Of a stretch of 46,345 nucleotides of DNA, positions 23,493-32,584 are shown piece after piece (the first letter of the stretch is position 1; every line of letters begins with the position of its first letter). Made by a program: the position numbers and the translations under genes. The stretch spans positions 1-46,345 of the forward strand of contig JAGGYC010000067.1 of the NCBI GenBank assembly GCA_021162745.1, written 5' to 3'. This DNA is from Desulfuromonas sp. (GTDB lineage Bacteria; Desulfobacterota; Desulfuromonadia; Desulfuromonadales; Desulfuromonadaceae). The notes beneath the pieces are model-generated. The model made no database searches. It was not told the origin of the DNA and saw only the letters and a program-made list of their open reading frames with translations.

Positions 23493-24803
23493 ATGTCCGA
23501 AAACGCGAATAAAACAATTCTTGTTGTTGATGATTCTCCAACGGTTAGGCGACTGGTTGAGCTGGTTCTTAATCAGAGTGGCTATACGGTTGTCAGTGCC
23601 GAAGACGGCGAACAGGGGCTCGAACTCGCTAAAAAATATGTTCCGGCTGTGGTTCTTGTCGATTTTGTAATGCCTAAAATGAATGGTCACATGTTCTGCA
23701 AGGCCCTACGTGAAGATGAAACCCTTAAGAATGTTCCGGTGATTTTGATCTCGTCAAAAAGTGAAGCGATCGGTCATGCTTTTGAAGAAAGTTTTGGTAT
23801 TGTTCACTACTTCACCAAGCCTTTCGAGCCTGAAGATCTTGTCGCTAAATTGAGTGAGGTTCTTGAGGGGAGAGACGCTGCAATTGATGCTAGTGCTGAT
23901 GTCGCTGCGACAGCTGGCGGGGCTGCAGGTTCCGGCTCTGCACCGTCAATGGAAAATGTTGATCAGCTTCTTGATTCCCTGCATGACCGATTCGACAAAG
24001 TAGTTCGGAATTATTTCCAAAAAGATTTTCCCGTGTTGATGAAAAATGTCATGTCGGACACGCTGAAGGAAACCGGTCTGATTAAGCACCAGACTCTCAT
24101 CATGTCGGGTGATTTGACCCGGCTGGGACTTCCTGAATTGTTGTCATTTTGCGCAACGACGCGTCAAAGCGGTCGTTTGACGATCTTTTCTGATGATACC
24201 TTTGCTGAAATTTTTATTGATTCTGGGTGTTTTGTCTTTGCTACAGCAAGCCAGAAAGGAAAGCATCGTTTCTTGACGGATTTGATCTGCAAGGACAATC
24301 GTTTTTCATGTGATTCTCAATCGCTGCAACGGGTGGTTGAAGATGCGCGGTCGACCAATACCCCCGTAGGGCGAGCCCTGGTTGAAAAAGGTGTTATCTC
24401 TGAAGATGATTTGATGTATTACCTGCGCCAACATGCTCAGGATGCATTAAACACTGCTCTGTACACGTATGAAGGCAACTTCTTCCTCGAGAAAGATGAT
24501 CTGCCGTTTAATCTTGAAGATATCAGTTTCAGAATTCCGATGCATGAAGTTCTGCTGGTGGGTGTGCGTGATCTTCGTCTCAGTGAAGAATTCAAGAGTG
24601 ATGATCTGTGTGTTACCCGTCTGCCGAATTGTGCTGATGTTGCCCGGGATGGTCTACTCAGTGATGAAGAACAGAGTTTGATGCTCCTTCTCGATGGTAC
24701 CCGGACGTTAGGGGAACTGTGTAATGAGAGTCCTCTTGATGACGCGATTGTCCGTCAGTGCTGTCAGGTGCTGTATTACTCTGGATTGGCTGCCGTACGT
24801 TAG
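23493..24803 (+). CDS. Response regulator with DUF4388 (PATAN) domain
   Basis: A protein of 436 aa; GGGAG lies about 8 bases before ATG 23493. A receiver domain fills residues 8-125 (VVDDSPTVRRL, phosphoacceptor Asp57 in VLVDFVMPKMNG, Lys in YFTKPFEPE). A low-complexity Ala/Gly linker follows (about 130-150). A DUF4388 domain covers about residues 195-330 (SGDLTRLGLPELLSFCATTR). A C-terminal segment ends SDEEQSLMLLLDGTRTLGEL. Such proteins mediate output of social-motility-like chemosensory systems. The stop is followed by a 150-bp MITE before the HPt-CheW gene. Confidence 0.88.
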   Translation: MSENANKTILVVDDSPTVRRLVELVLNQSGYTVVSAEDGEQGLELAKKYVPAVVLVDFVMPKMNGHMFCKALREDETLKNVPVILISSKSEAIGHAFEESFGIVHYFTKPFEPEDLVAKLSEVLEGRDAAIDASADVAATAGGAAGSGSAPSMENVDQLLDSLHDRFDKVVRNYFQKDFPVLMKNVMSDTLKETGLIKHQTLIMSGDLTRLGLPELLSFCATTRQSGRLTIFSDDTFAEIFIDSGCFVFATASQKGKHRFLTDLICKDNRFSCDSQSLQRVVEDARSTNTPVGRALVEKGVISEDDLMYYLRQHAQDALNTALYTYEGNFFLEKDDLPFNLEDISFRIPMHEVLLVGVRDLRLSEEFKSDDLCVTRLPNCADVARDGLLSDEEQSLMLLLDGTRTLGELCNESPLDDAIVRQCCQVLYYSGLAAVR

Positions 24804-24827
24804 ATTGGCGTGATCTCAACTAACTTT

Positions 24828-24977
24828 GATGGCGTCGCAAAAAGTCCGCCCTCCTGCGTTGCAGCGTTTTTTCAAGACCTCGACATACAACATGTATGCC
24901 TTCACCCTTGAAAAACCACTACGCCTTGTAGGACGAAATTTTTGCTTAGCTATCTTATTTGTTTTTGCGAGACCATC
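24828..24977 (+). mobile_element. 150-bp MITE with 16-bp terminal inverted repeats and 6-bp target duplication
   Basis: The left end GATGGCGTCGCAAAAA (24828-24843) and right end TTTTTGCGAGACCATC (24962-24977) are inverted repeats with two mismatches. AACTTT flanks both sides (24822-24827 and 24978-24983) as a direct repeat. There is no coding capacity of its own. The long in-frame N-terminal extension of the next gene across it is an artefact. Confidence 0.8.
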
Positions 24978-25002
24978 AACTTTAGTGTGTAAGGATTTCT
25001 GG

Positions 25003-25824
25003 ATGTCAGGTATTCAGGACAGTTTACTGCCAATTTTTATCGAAGAGACAGAGGATGGCCTCGCTCTTGTGCAGAATCTTATGACTGCATGGGAAGATGG
25101 GCCTCTGGATGGCGAAATCATTGAAGAGGCTCGTCGTGCTGCTCATACGATCAAGGGGACGGCGGGGCTTGTCAAGCGGATGCGTTGCAGTGCTACGGCA
25201 AAGGACCTTGAAGTCTTTCTCGATAGTTTTATCGATAAGAATGTTCGTCTTACGGCAGAGGATATTGATCAAGTCAAATGTTTGCATGGCCAACTTGTTG
25301 AATTGCTTGACTATGCCAAACAGGGTGAATCGGAACCTGTTGAAAAGTCTTTTGAGGCAGAATCGACGTCTGTTGCTGAAACAATTGAGCAACAGGGATC
25401 GGATCTGATTAATGATTTTGCCCTGCCGTTTATGATGAAGTTGCATCAGGCGACGGATGAATTACAGGAAACGGTGAAACCTGTATGTTGTCGATTTTAT
25501 CTGGGTGGACGTCAATATTTCTTGCCGATTGAAAATGTGGTGGAAATTTCAGAAAGTGCGCAGATCACTTACTTGCCCTATGGACCGGCCTATATCCCGG
25601 GGTTGATAAACCTGCGTGGCAACGTTATTCCGGTCATTGATCTCGCTGCGTTAGAGGGGCGCACGATTGACCGTCCTAATAATTTTTTCATGGTCATTGC
25701 CATGCAGGGTATCGATTTGCTGGCATTTATCTGCGATACCATGCCGAACCTAAGTTTGAAGGCGGCAGGTCATAAGATTGATGTTGATTCTTTGTTGGAT
25801 CAACACAGTGTAAAGGCGTCATAA
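25003..25824 (+). CDS. HPt-CheW fusion protein
   Basis: A protein of 273 aa; AAGGA lies seven bases before ATG 25003. An in-frame start at 24826 would begin before the MITE, so I reject it. The N-terminal histidine phosphotransfer domain (about 5-105) has His48 in ARRAAHTIKGTAGLVKRM. The C-terminal CheW domain (about 160-262) has RFYLGGRQYFLPIENVVEIS and YIPGLINLRGNVIPVIDL. It should couple the MCP to CheA and could also accept phosphate. It directly abuts the CheA gene (TAAATG). Confidence 0.88.
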   Translation: MSGIQDSLLPIFIEETEDGLALVQNLMTAWEDGPLDGEIIEEARRAAHTIKGTAGLVKRMRCSATAKDLEVFLDSFIDKNVRLTAEDIDQVKCLHGQLVELLDYAKQGESEPVEKSFEAESTSVAETIEQQGSDLINDFALPFMMKLHQATDELQETVKPVCCRFYLGGRQYFLPIENVVEISESAQITYLPYGPAYIPGLINLRGNVIPVIDLAALEGRTIDRPNNFFMVIAMQGIDLLAFICDTMPNLSLKAAGHKIDVDSLLDQHSVKAS

Positions 25825-28083
25825 ATGGGTTTTCCTGAATCTGCACGAAGTATCTTTTTTGAAGAAGCTGACGAGCATCTTGGCATTCTTGAATCCGGTC
25901 TTCTCGAAATGGAGGATCACGAGGAGCAGGGGACCGTCGATGTTGGATTAATCGACAAGTTGTTTCGTTCTGCTCACACCCTCAAGGGTGCGTCAGCTCT
26001 ACTTAAATTCAACACAATCAGCGAAATCTCTCACGAACTCGAAAACCTACTCGAAAGCTTTAAGGCCGGTTCTGTCACGCCTGATGGTCGATTGCTCGAT
26101 GCCATGTTGTCGTCGCTTGACACCATGCGCAATCTGCTACAGATGACTCATCTGCCGGATTATGAACAGACGGCAATTCTGCATGGTATGCAAGCTTGTC
26201 AAATGTTGCAGGCTGCTCAATCGGGCGATTATGATGAAACCGGTTCTGTGGACGCTATCGCGGACGCTTCAGGCCATCATTTGGGCAACAGTGTCAAAGT
26301 AGGTGTTGATAAGATCGATCAGATGATGAACTTGCTTGGTGAAATGACCATCACCAAAACTCACTTGCTGGACCAGTTGGGTTCGGTTGAGGTGATGAAG
26401 GATGAGATCGATTTTGCGCGTGAGCGGTTGTTGCGTGAAGTGACCGTTTTTTCAGAACGGTATGAGTATACGAACCCCGAGGAGAAGGGTGACGAGGATA
26501 GCTCTGAGTCGACGATTTCAGATTTTGATGAGCTGGAGTTTGACCGTTACGATGAACTTAACCTGTTCTCACGTAAATTGCAGGAAATAAGCAGTGATAT
26601 TAACGAGGCCGTTATCTCTATTCGTAGTTTCTTTGGTCAAGTCAGTGTTGATGTTGAGGCTATTGATCGAATGACGACTGAAATGAAAGAACGTATTTCA
26701 GAAATCAGAACACTGCCTGTCGATTATCTATACCAGCGCTTTCGGCGTTCTATCCGTAATCTATCCCGTGATGCAGACAAGCAGGTTGAGTTACGGCTTG
26801 AGGGTGGTGACACACGACTCGGGCGAACCATTATTGATGGTCTGTTTGATCCTTTGGTTCACGTTCTGCGAAATGCCGTTGCCCATGGCCTTGAAAGCCC
26901 TGAAGAACGTAAAGCCAATGGCAAGGCTGAAGTCGGTGTCATTAAGATCACTACGGCACGTCGAGGCAATTCAGCAACAATAACGATCTCGGATGATGGT
27001 CGCGGCATTCAATTGGAAAAAGTACGTGCAAAAGCGATTGATCTTGGCTGGGTGACACCGGCAGACAAACTGGATCGTCAAGGTTTGATCGATATGATTT
27101 TTCGTCCTGGTTTCAGTACGAAAAAAGAGGCTGATGACACCTCGGGTCGTGGCGTTGGTATGGATGTCGTGCTTGACCGCCTTTCATCATTGAACGGAAC
27201 CGTTGATGTGCAAACGGTAGAGGGGGAGGGGACTGAGTTTATTCTACAGATTCCTCTGTCGCTGATTATTATCAACGTCATTCAGTTCAGACTGGGCAAA
27301 CAGTTTTTTGTTTTACCCTCGACACTGATCGAAGAGATACAGGATGTTACAGCTCTGCAGATTGTTGATGACCACGCTATCCGTCAGGGCGAAAGTTATC
27401 GGATTATTGACCTGAACGATAAATTTAATGTCCCGATGACGGATAGTTCGCGTCAGTGTGTTCTTTTCGTCCGTACCCTGGGGGCTCGGCTGGGATTAAT
27501 GGTCGAAGAGATTGTCAGTCAGGAGGACACCGTTATCCGTCCTTTTGGGCAGTTACTTGCCGATATGCCATGTTTTTCCGGAACAAGTGTCTCTGGTGGC
27601 GGTGATATTCGCTTGGTTATTAATCCGACCCGTTTGTTGCAAGTTATCGATCAGATTCAGCATGTCGATGTGCCGCTACGGGGAACACAAACATCCATGC
27701 CCAGCGTGAAGCGTGCGCGGGTTCTCGTGGTCGATGATTCATTGAGCGTGCGTAAGTATGCTTCGCTGATACTGGAGGCCAATGGGGTGGAAGTGTTGCT
27801 CGCAACCAATGGACATGAGGCGCTTGAGGTGCTCGATGAGGAACGTGTTGATATGATTTTCACCGACCTTGAGATGCCGGTTATGCATGGCTACGAATTG
27901 CTCAATGAAATTAAACGTCGAGATAATTTGAAGATGATTCCAACCGTGGTTATTACCTCAAGATCTGGAGCACATCATCAGCAAAAAGCGTTTAGTCTTG
28001 GTGCCGTCGGTTATTTAATTAAACCATTTGATGAAGATGCGCTGATCGGACTGATTCGCGAGCACACACTCTGTACGATCTAA
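25825..28083 (+). CDS. cheA: Hybrid CheA histidine kinase with receiver domain
   Basis: A protein of 752 aa starting right after the upstream stop. Domains in order: HPt (about 1-105) with His51 in RSAHTLKGASALL; dimerisation and linker (about 165-320, with an acidic coiled-coil insert EKGDEDSSESTISDFDELEF); HATPase with the N box LRNAVAHGLESPEER and G box SDDGRGI plus GRGVGMDVV; a CheW regulatory domain (about 485-620); and a receiver (about 635-750) with Asp in IFTDLEMPVMHG. This is the ChpA/FrzE-like layout. It phosphorylates its own receiver and CheY-type partners. No cheR, cheB, cheC or cheD is present in the window. Confidence 0.95.
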   Translation: MGFPESARSIFFEEADEHLGILESGLLEMEDHEEQGTVDVGLIDKLFRSAHTLKGASALLKFNTISEISHELENLLESFKAGSVTPDGRLLDAMLSSLDTMRNLLQMTHLPDYEQTAILHGMQACQMLQAAQSGDYDETGSVDAIADASGHHLGNSVKVGVDKIDQMMNLLGEMTITKTHLLDQLGSVEVMKDEIDFARERLLREVTVFSERYEYTNPEEKGDEDSSESTISDFDELEFDRYDELNLFSRKLQEISSDINEAVISIRSFFGQVSVDVEAIDRMTTEMKERISEIRTLPVDYLYQRFRRSIRNLSRDADKQVELRLEGGDTRLGRTIIDGLFDPLVHVLRNAVAHGLESPEERKANGKAEVGVIKITTARRGNSATITISDDGRGIQLEKVRAKAIDLGWVTPADKLDRQGLIDMIFRPGFSTKKEADDTSGRGVGMDVVLDRLSSLNGTVDVQTVEGEGTEFILQIPLSLIIINVIQFRLGKQFFVLPSTLIEEIQDVTALQIVDDHAIRQGESYRIIDLNDKFNVPMTDSSRQCVLFVRTLGARLGLMVEEIVSQEDTVIRPFGQLLADMPCFSGTSVSGGGDIRLVINPTRLLQVIDQIQHVDVPLRGTQTSMPSVKRARVLVVDDSLSVRKYASLILEANGVEVLLATNGHEALEVLDEERVDMIFTDLEMPVMHGYELLNEIKRRDNLKMIPTVVITSRSGAHHQQKAFSLGAVGYLIKPFDEDALIGLIREHTLCTI

Positions 28084-28126
28084 ACGTTTCGCGGATTACG
28101 TTTATTAAAAGGGAGGCCGTTCAATT

Positions 28127-29950
28127 ATGGCAAAAATTGCAGCAAAGCCACTTACAATCAAGCAGATTTCCGGACGAAGCGTTGCGTCGTTGGCGTTTCT
28201 GACGGTTTTAGTCTTGGCGATGAGTGTTGGTGTTTACTATTACCTTACTCAACAAGCTAAAGAGAGAACGCAGCAGAGTATTGCTCGGTTGACAATTACA
28301 GAAGAGTTAACGCGGAGTATTTCCCATTTGCAAGTTCTCGAAGGGGACTTGACGATGGCTGCTGTTCAGCGCAATCAGAAGGCTATTGCCGCTCGATCTG
28401 ACGTGCTGCTCGATCATCTTTCGTCCATTGATGATCAAATAGATCTTCTGGTTGAAATATCCGAGAATAGTCGTCTCGAAATTAAAAAAGTTACGGCAAT
28501 GCTGGTCGAAATCTTTACAGATATTTCGATTGAAGTAGAAACGCTGGTCGAACATCTGCAGGATGGGGATTCTATCCAGTCGCATGCTGGATTATTCGCC
28601 AAGTATAATCAGGATGTTCGTGAGCTTAACAACAGTATTGCTCAATTGCGTAAGCTGTTCGTAAAAGTCATTACCTTGCAACATCAATTGACACGCCAAA
28701 ATCAGATCTATTACAGTGGCGCCGCTGCCATGTTGGTTCTATTGATCCTTTTTGTTGTGCTAGCGTTCCGCTGGAACAACCGGATGGTGGTCTCGTTAGG
28801 GCAATTGCGTAAGAGTATCGAACGAATCAATAGCGGTGACTTCTCAGAGGTTGAGATTGCCGCCAAGGATGAGATTGCCGCAACGGCATTGATGTTTAAC
28901 CAAACCCTTGACCAGTATAAAGATGCCATTATCGCCGATTCCGAGCGTGAAACGACTCAAGAGAATTTGATCAACTTCCTTGAGGTTGTTAGTGAGGCCG
29001 CGGATGGTGATTTGACGATGAAGGCCCCTGTTACTGCCGATGCGTTCGGCTCCATTGCGGATGCATACAACCTGATGGTTGAAAGTTTATCGGCTCTGCT
29101 GACCGATACGCGTAAGAATGCTAATGACGTAGGCGAGCAAACGAAAAACCTCATCCAAAACTTTTCCGAAATGGAGATGGGGGCAGATATGCAGTCGATA
29201 CAGGTTGAAAAAGCGATTGAAGCGGTTCGAAGCTCAGCTGTTGCTGCAAATGCGATCTCGAAAAAAGCGGTACTCGCGCAACAGACATCAGCTCAGGTGG
29301 ACGTCGTTACCGAGCGCGGTAGTGGCTTGGTTACGGATAATATCGAAGGCATGCAACTGATCCGTGTGACGGTGCAGGTAATCAACAAGAAGATGAAGTC
29401 ACTCTCTGAGCGTTTGTTGGAGATTGGCACCATCTCTCAATTGATTTCGGAAATTGCAACCCGGACGACCATTCTGGCGATGAACGCTTCGATAGAGGCA
29501 TCGCGCGCCGGCGAACAGGGTCGTGGTTTCCTGGTTATTTCTGATGAGATTAAACGTCTGGCGGATAAATCAGCTGAGGCGACGAAGCAGATCAACGGTG
29601 TTATCAAGTCGATCCAGACTGAAGCCGGTGAGGTTACTGCTTCACTCGAAGAAGAAACTAAAACCGTTGAAGGGCAAACCCGGCTTGCCCAGGATACCGG
29701 CGATGCGTTCCAGGCTATTCAGGAGGCGATCCAAAAATCCAAGTCGGTTGTCACTGAAATTTCTACACTATCCAATGACCAGTTGGAGATGACGAATAAC
29801 GTTGATTTGTCGATGACGAAAGTTGCTGAGATCTCTGAACTGATTCTTAATCAGGTAAAAGATTCAGCGCTGATCACTACAGGTCTGACCGAGCAATCTA
29901 CTGTCCTGTTAAGTTCAGTCGACACGTTTCGTCTTACCGAAGACGATTAA
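28127..29950 (+). CDS. Methyl-accepting chemotaxis protein, PilJ-like
   Basis: A protein of 607 aa; GGGAGG lies upstream of ATG 28127. Two membrane segments (about residues 22-44 and 198-220) enclose a small helical sensor region. HAMP follows, then a helical linker (about 275-330). The signalling tip reads ATRTTILAMNASIEASRAGE followed by QGRGFLVISDEIKRLADKSA, as in PilJ-type receptors. With the heme sensor and cytochrome c of the same operon, it probably receives a redox-related signal; this is inference. Confidence 0.9.
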   Translation: MAKIAAKPLTIKQISGRSVASLAFLTVLVLAMSVGVYYYLTQQAKERTQQSIARLTITEELTRSISHLQVLEGDLTMAAVQRNQKAIAARSDVLLDHLSSIDDQIDLLVEISENSRLEIKKVTAMLVEIFTDISIEVETLVEHLQDGDSIQSHAGLFAKYNQDVRELNNSIAQLRKLFVKVITLQHQLTRQNQIYYSGAAAMLVLLILFVVLAFRWNNRMVVSLGQLRKSIERINSGDFSEVEIAAKDEIAATALMFNQTLDQYKDAIIADSERETTQENLINFLEVVSEAADGDLTMKAPVTADAFGSIADAYNLMVESLSALLTDTRKNANDVGEQTKNLIQNFSEMEMGADMQSIQVEKAIEAVRSSAVAANAISKKAVLAQQTSAQVDVVTERGSGLVTDNIEGMQLIRVTVQVINKKMKSLSERLLEIGTISQLISEIATRTTILAMNASIEASRAGEQGRGFLVISDEIKRLADKSAEATKQINGVIKSIQTEAGEVTASLEEETKTVEGQTRLAQDTGDAFQAIQEAIQKSKSVVTEISTLSNDQLEMTNNVDLSMTKVAEISELILNQVKDSALITTGLTEQSTVLLSSVDTFRLTEDD

Positions 29951-29982
29951 TACATCCCCCAATCCAGCGAAGGAGATTGAAT

Positions 29983-30303
29983 ATGAAAAGAGTTTGTATG
30001 GCGTTGTTCTGTGTTCTGCTCGTGATGGTTTTTTCTGTACCGGTAATGGCGGCAGGGAATTGGCGTGATGGTAAAAAGATTTATAAGTCAAATTGCATGA
30101 GTTGTCACAAGCGCGGCGGCGAGGCTAAACGTCTTAAACTCAATAAATTCAGCAAGGCTCGCTGGACCAAATATTTCTCTGAAGAAAAAAAGGGCAAGCA
30201 TACTGAACCTTGGGGGGAACTGACGGAAGCGCAAAAGAAAAACCTTCTCAAGTACTTCCATAAATACGCTAAGGATGATAAGCAAATTCTTGGTTGCGGT
30301 TAG
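29983..30303 (+). CDS. Small periplasmic c-type cytochrome, one heme
   Basis: A protein of 106 aa; AGGAG lies seven bases before ATG 29983. A signal peptide (about 1-24, cleavage after VMAA or VMA) precedes the mature chain. The heme site is CMSCH (Cys38, Cys41, His42) in KIYKSNCMSCHKRGGEAKRL; a distal Met ligand is not obvious. It is very basic (many Lys). As the last gene of the chemosensory operon it could donate electrons to, or be sensed by, the heme-c DUF3365 protein. A strong terminator follows. Confidence 0.85.
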   Translation: MKRVCMALFCVLLVMVFSVPVMAAGNWRDGKKIYKSNCMSCHKRGGEAKRLKLNKFSKARWTKYFSEEKKGKHTEPWGELTEAQKKNLLKYFHKYAKDDKQILGCG

Positions 30304-30316
30304 TATTATCTATCTT

Positions 30317-30346
30317 AAAAGCCCTGCAGAAATGCAGGGCTTTTTT
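30317..30346. terminator. Bidirectional terminator between the cytochrome and acyl-CoA synthetase genes
   Basis: AGCCCTGCA (30320-30328), loop GAAA, TGCAGGGCT (30333-30341), with AAA before and a T run after. It serves convergent genes on both strands. Confidence 0.9.
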
Positions 30347-32207
30347 ATTCACTGGTACTGATGTCCGCTTCGACAACAAAGCGTTTAATCTTGCGCGTGG
30401 TTGTCTTCGGGAATTCATCATCCCTCAGGGTGAATTTTTTTACTCTCTTATAGTCTGCCAACTGCTTGCCGATTTTAAGGACTTCACCGCGGATCAGTGC
30501 CTCTATCTGTTTCATGTCGAGAGGGTAGCTGCCCTGCTCCTGGGCGTGGTTATCGATCATTTCCTGATCCGGGTAGATCTGGGCATGAACCTCTTCTGCT
30601 GCCGGGCCGACTTTGTGACCGTAGATCATCACCTCTTGAATGAACGGACTGCTGAGTAGTTCGTTTTCAATCTCTTCCGGGTAGACATTTTTACCGTTGG
30701 GGGTGACGATCAGGTTTTTGACCCGGCCACAGATGGTCAAATAGCCGCTGTTGTCGACCTTGCCCATATCTCCGGTATGGTACCATCTATCAATCAGAAC
30801 TTCTGCTGTGGCTTCATCATTTTTGTAGTAGCCTTTCATGACGTTGGGACCCTTGCAGATGATCTCGCCGATACCTTCCTCGTTGGGCTGGTTGATCTTG
30901 AGCTGAACTGAGGGGAGGGGGTGGCCGACCGTACCAAGTTTCATCTTGCCGGGTTGTTCTGCCGTGATGACCGGTGCTGTTTCGGTGATGCCGTAGCCCT
31001 GATAGATCATAATGCCGAACTCTTTGAATTTTTCAGCGACAACGGGATCCAGTGCGGCTCCACCGCTGACAAAAATTGTTCCCGCACCAAGGGTTTCTCG
31101 TACTCTTTTAGCAATGACATTGCGGGTCAAGGGGAGCGAGTAGAGGGTCTTTGATAATTTCTTGCCGTTGATGTTTTTCATGATGCGATCAAGAAAAATT
31201 TTATACACCGCAGGAACGGCAAGTAAAAATGTTGGTTTGACTTCAGCCAGGTTTTCTCCAAGCTTTTTTAACGATTCTGCAAATGAAATGGTTCCACCTA
31301 GGGTAAGGGGTAGTAATATTCCGCAAACTTGTTCAAAAACGTGATTAATCGGCAGGAATGACAGGGTGTGAATGTTTTTATCTAGCTGGAAATGGGGAAT
31401 CAAGTCTTTGATGTTTGATGTGATGTTGCCATGACTGAGTATGGCTCCCTTCGATCGTCCTGTTGTTCCTGATGTGTAGAGGATGATTGCGGTGTCGTCC
31501 GCGCAGAGGGAGATGGGTTTAAACGCCTGGTTGCCGTCAAAGGTATCAAATGACAGCAAGATCCCTTTTTTCTGCGCCTCTTTAATTAAGTTGGCCGTTG
31601 GTGAAAACAGGTCCTGAGCTGTGGCGTGATCCGTTTGTTGTAATGGGGCCGTCAAGAGTTGATGGGCTTTGTTGGCGAGGGTTTCCAGTTTGGTCGCTTG
31701 TTCACGCGGGATGCTGAAGTTGTTAACCAGTTGGTGCCACTCTGTAATTAGGTCACCAATGATGGCAAAGGCTTCATTGTCGATGATTTTATTTTGAGAA
31801 TCGTTGTCCATGACAACAATATATTCAAGTTCGGGGAGATTGGCGCGCAACTCAAGTAAGTCTTCAACGAATTCCTCAATGGTAAAAACAACCGTTGCCT
31901 CGCTGTCAATCAGGACGTGACGTCGTTCGTTTTGTTTGAGTTCTTTGTCGACGGGGACAGCTACGCAGCCATATTTCAGAATTCCAAGATACGATGTCAT
32001 CCAGCGAATCGAAGAAGGTGCCAGGAGTGCGATGTGGCTATCCTGTTTGATACCGAGATTTTTGATGCCCGACGCTACCATGTCCGAATCGAGCCACAGG
32101 TCGGCATAGCTGATACTGCTCCAACGTTTATTTCGTTTTTCTCTTAATGCGCTTTGGTTGGGGTGGTTCTGGCAACTCAGCTGTATTAGATCAATTATTG
32201 TGCTCAC
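30345..32207 (-). CDS. Long-chain acyl-CoA synthetase (FadD-like AMP-binding ligase)
   Basis: A protein of 620 aa. On the minus strand, GTG at 32207 is preceded by GAGG five bases away; a farther in-frame ATG at 32264 has no such site. Motifs include the ATP/AMP loop IILYTSGTTGRSKGAILSHG, then YQGYGITETAPVITAEQPGK and YHTGDMGKVDNSGYLTICGR, and the C-terminal lid VKNLIVTPNGKNVYPEEIE. The catalytic Lys region is KTTTRKIKRF. It activates long-chain fatty acids to acyl-CoA (or acyl-AMP) in the cytoplasm. It lies alone on this strand and is probably transcribed independently. Chain-length preference is not visible. Confidence 0.92.
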   Translation of the reverse strand: MSTIIDLIQLSCQNHPNQSALREKRNKRWSSISYADLWLDSDMVASGIKNLGIKQDSHIALLAPSSIRWMTSYLGILKYGCVAVPVDKELKQNERRHVLIDSEATVVFTIEEFVEDLLELRANLPELEYIVVMDNDSQNKIIDNEAFAIIGDLITEWHQLVNNFSIPREQATKLETLANKAHQLLTAPLQQTDHATAQDLFSPTANLIKEAQKKGILLSFDTFDGNQAFKPISLCADDTAIILYTSGTTGRSKGAILSHGNITSNIKDLIPHFQLDKNIHTLSFLPINHVFEQVCGILLPLTLGGTISFAESLKKLGENLAEVKPTFLLAVPAVYKIFLDRIMKNINGKKLSKTLYSLPLTRNVIAKRVRETLGAGTIFVSGGAALDPVVAEKFKEFGIMIYQGYGITETAPVITAEQPGKMKLGTVGHPLPSVQLKINQPNEEGIGEIICKGPNVMKGYYKNDEATAEVLIDRWYHTGDMGKVDNSGYLTICGRVKNLIVTPNGKNVYPEEIENELLSSPFIQEVMIYGHKVGPAAEEVHAQIYPDQEMIDNHAQEQGSYPLDMKQIEALIRGEVLKIGKQLADYKRVKKFTLRDDEFPKTTTRKIKRFVVEADISTSE

Positions 32208-32387
32208 ATCTACCTCAATGAAGATGGAATGGTCGTTAATAAAATAGCCTGAATTCAATAACAATTCAGGGCAATGAGTCTAGCTGTGGCGGTAGCATTT
32301 TAGCAAGGGGAAATGTATGTTGTTTGGAGTGAGAAGCTTATTCCTTTTGTTCAATTGGCGCTGGCAGTAAAAAAGCGAGAAAAGTAC

Positions 32388-32416
32388 TTGACATTGTTGA
32401 ACCATTTTTGTAAAAC
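32388..32416 (+). promoter_or_regulatory. Candidate promoter of tRNA-Val
   Basis: TTGACA (32388-32393) and TAAAAC (32411-32416) with a 17-base spacer, 20 bases before the tRNA-Val gene. The -10 box is weak. Confidence 0.5.
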
Positions 32417-32436
32417 TTGCCTCCGTTACAGCATGC

Positions 32437-32511
32437 AGGCACGTAGCTCAGTGGGAGAGCACCTCCCTGACACGGAGGGGGTCGGCGGTTCAATCCCGCC
32501 CGTGCCTACCA
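32437..32511 (+). tRNA. tRNA-Val (anticodon GAC)
   Basis: A cloverleaf of 75 bases. Acceptor AGGCACG pairs with CGTGCCT and CCA is encoded. The anticodon stem CCTCC/GGAGG holds the loop CTGACAC with GAC at the anticodon; the T arm is GGCGG-TTCAATC-CCGCC. It precedes thrS by about 70 bases. Confidence 0.95.
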
Positions 32512-32538
32512 TTTAATATCGGCTGTTACTAAAGTAAC

Positions 32539-32565
32539 AAAAGGCATCCTGTGGGTGCCTTTTTG
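32539..32565 (+). terminator. Terminator-like hairpin between tRNA-Val and thrS
   Basis: AAAAGGCATCC pairs with GGGTGCCTTTT, followed by T residues. A perfect TGTTACT-AA-AGTAACA palindrome lies just before it (32524-32539). The hairpin ends about 20 bases before the thrS start, so it could also act as a leader regulator of thrS; there is no T-box. Confidence 0.6.
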
Positions 32566-32584
32566 TGTATGTGGAGAGGAAATA

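Noticed and set aside
32539-32565. T-box riboswitch for thrS
   Set aside because: The leader between tRNA-Val and thrS is only about 70 bases and contains no T-box consensus or specifier stem.
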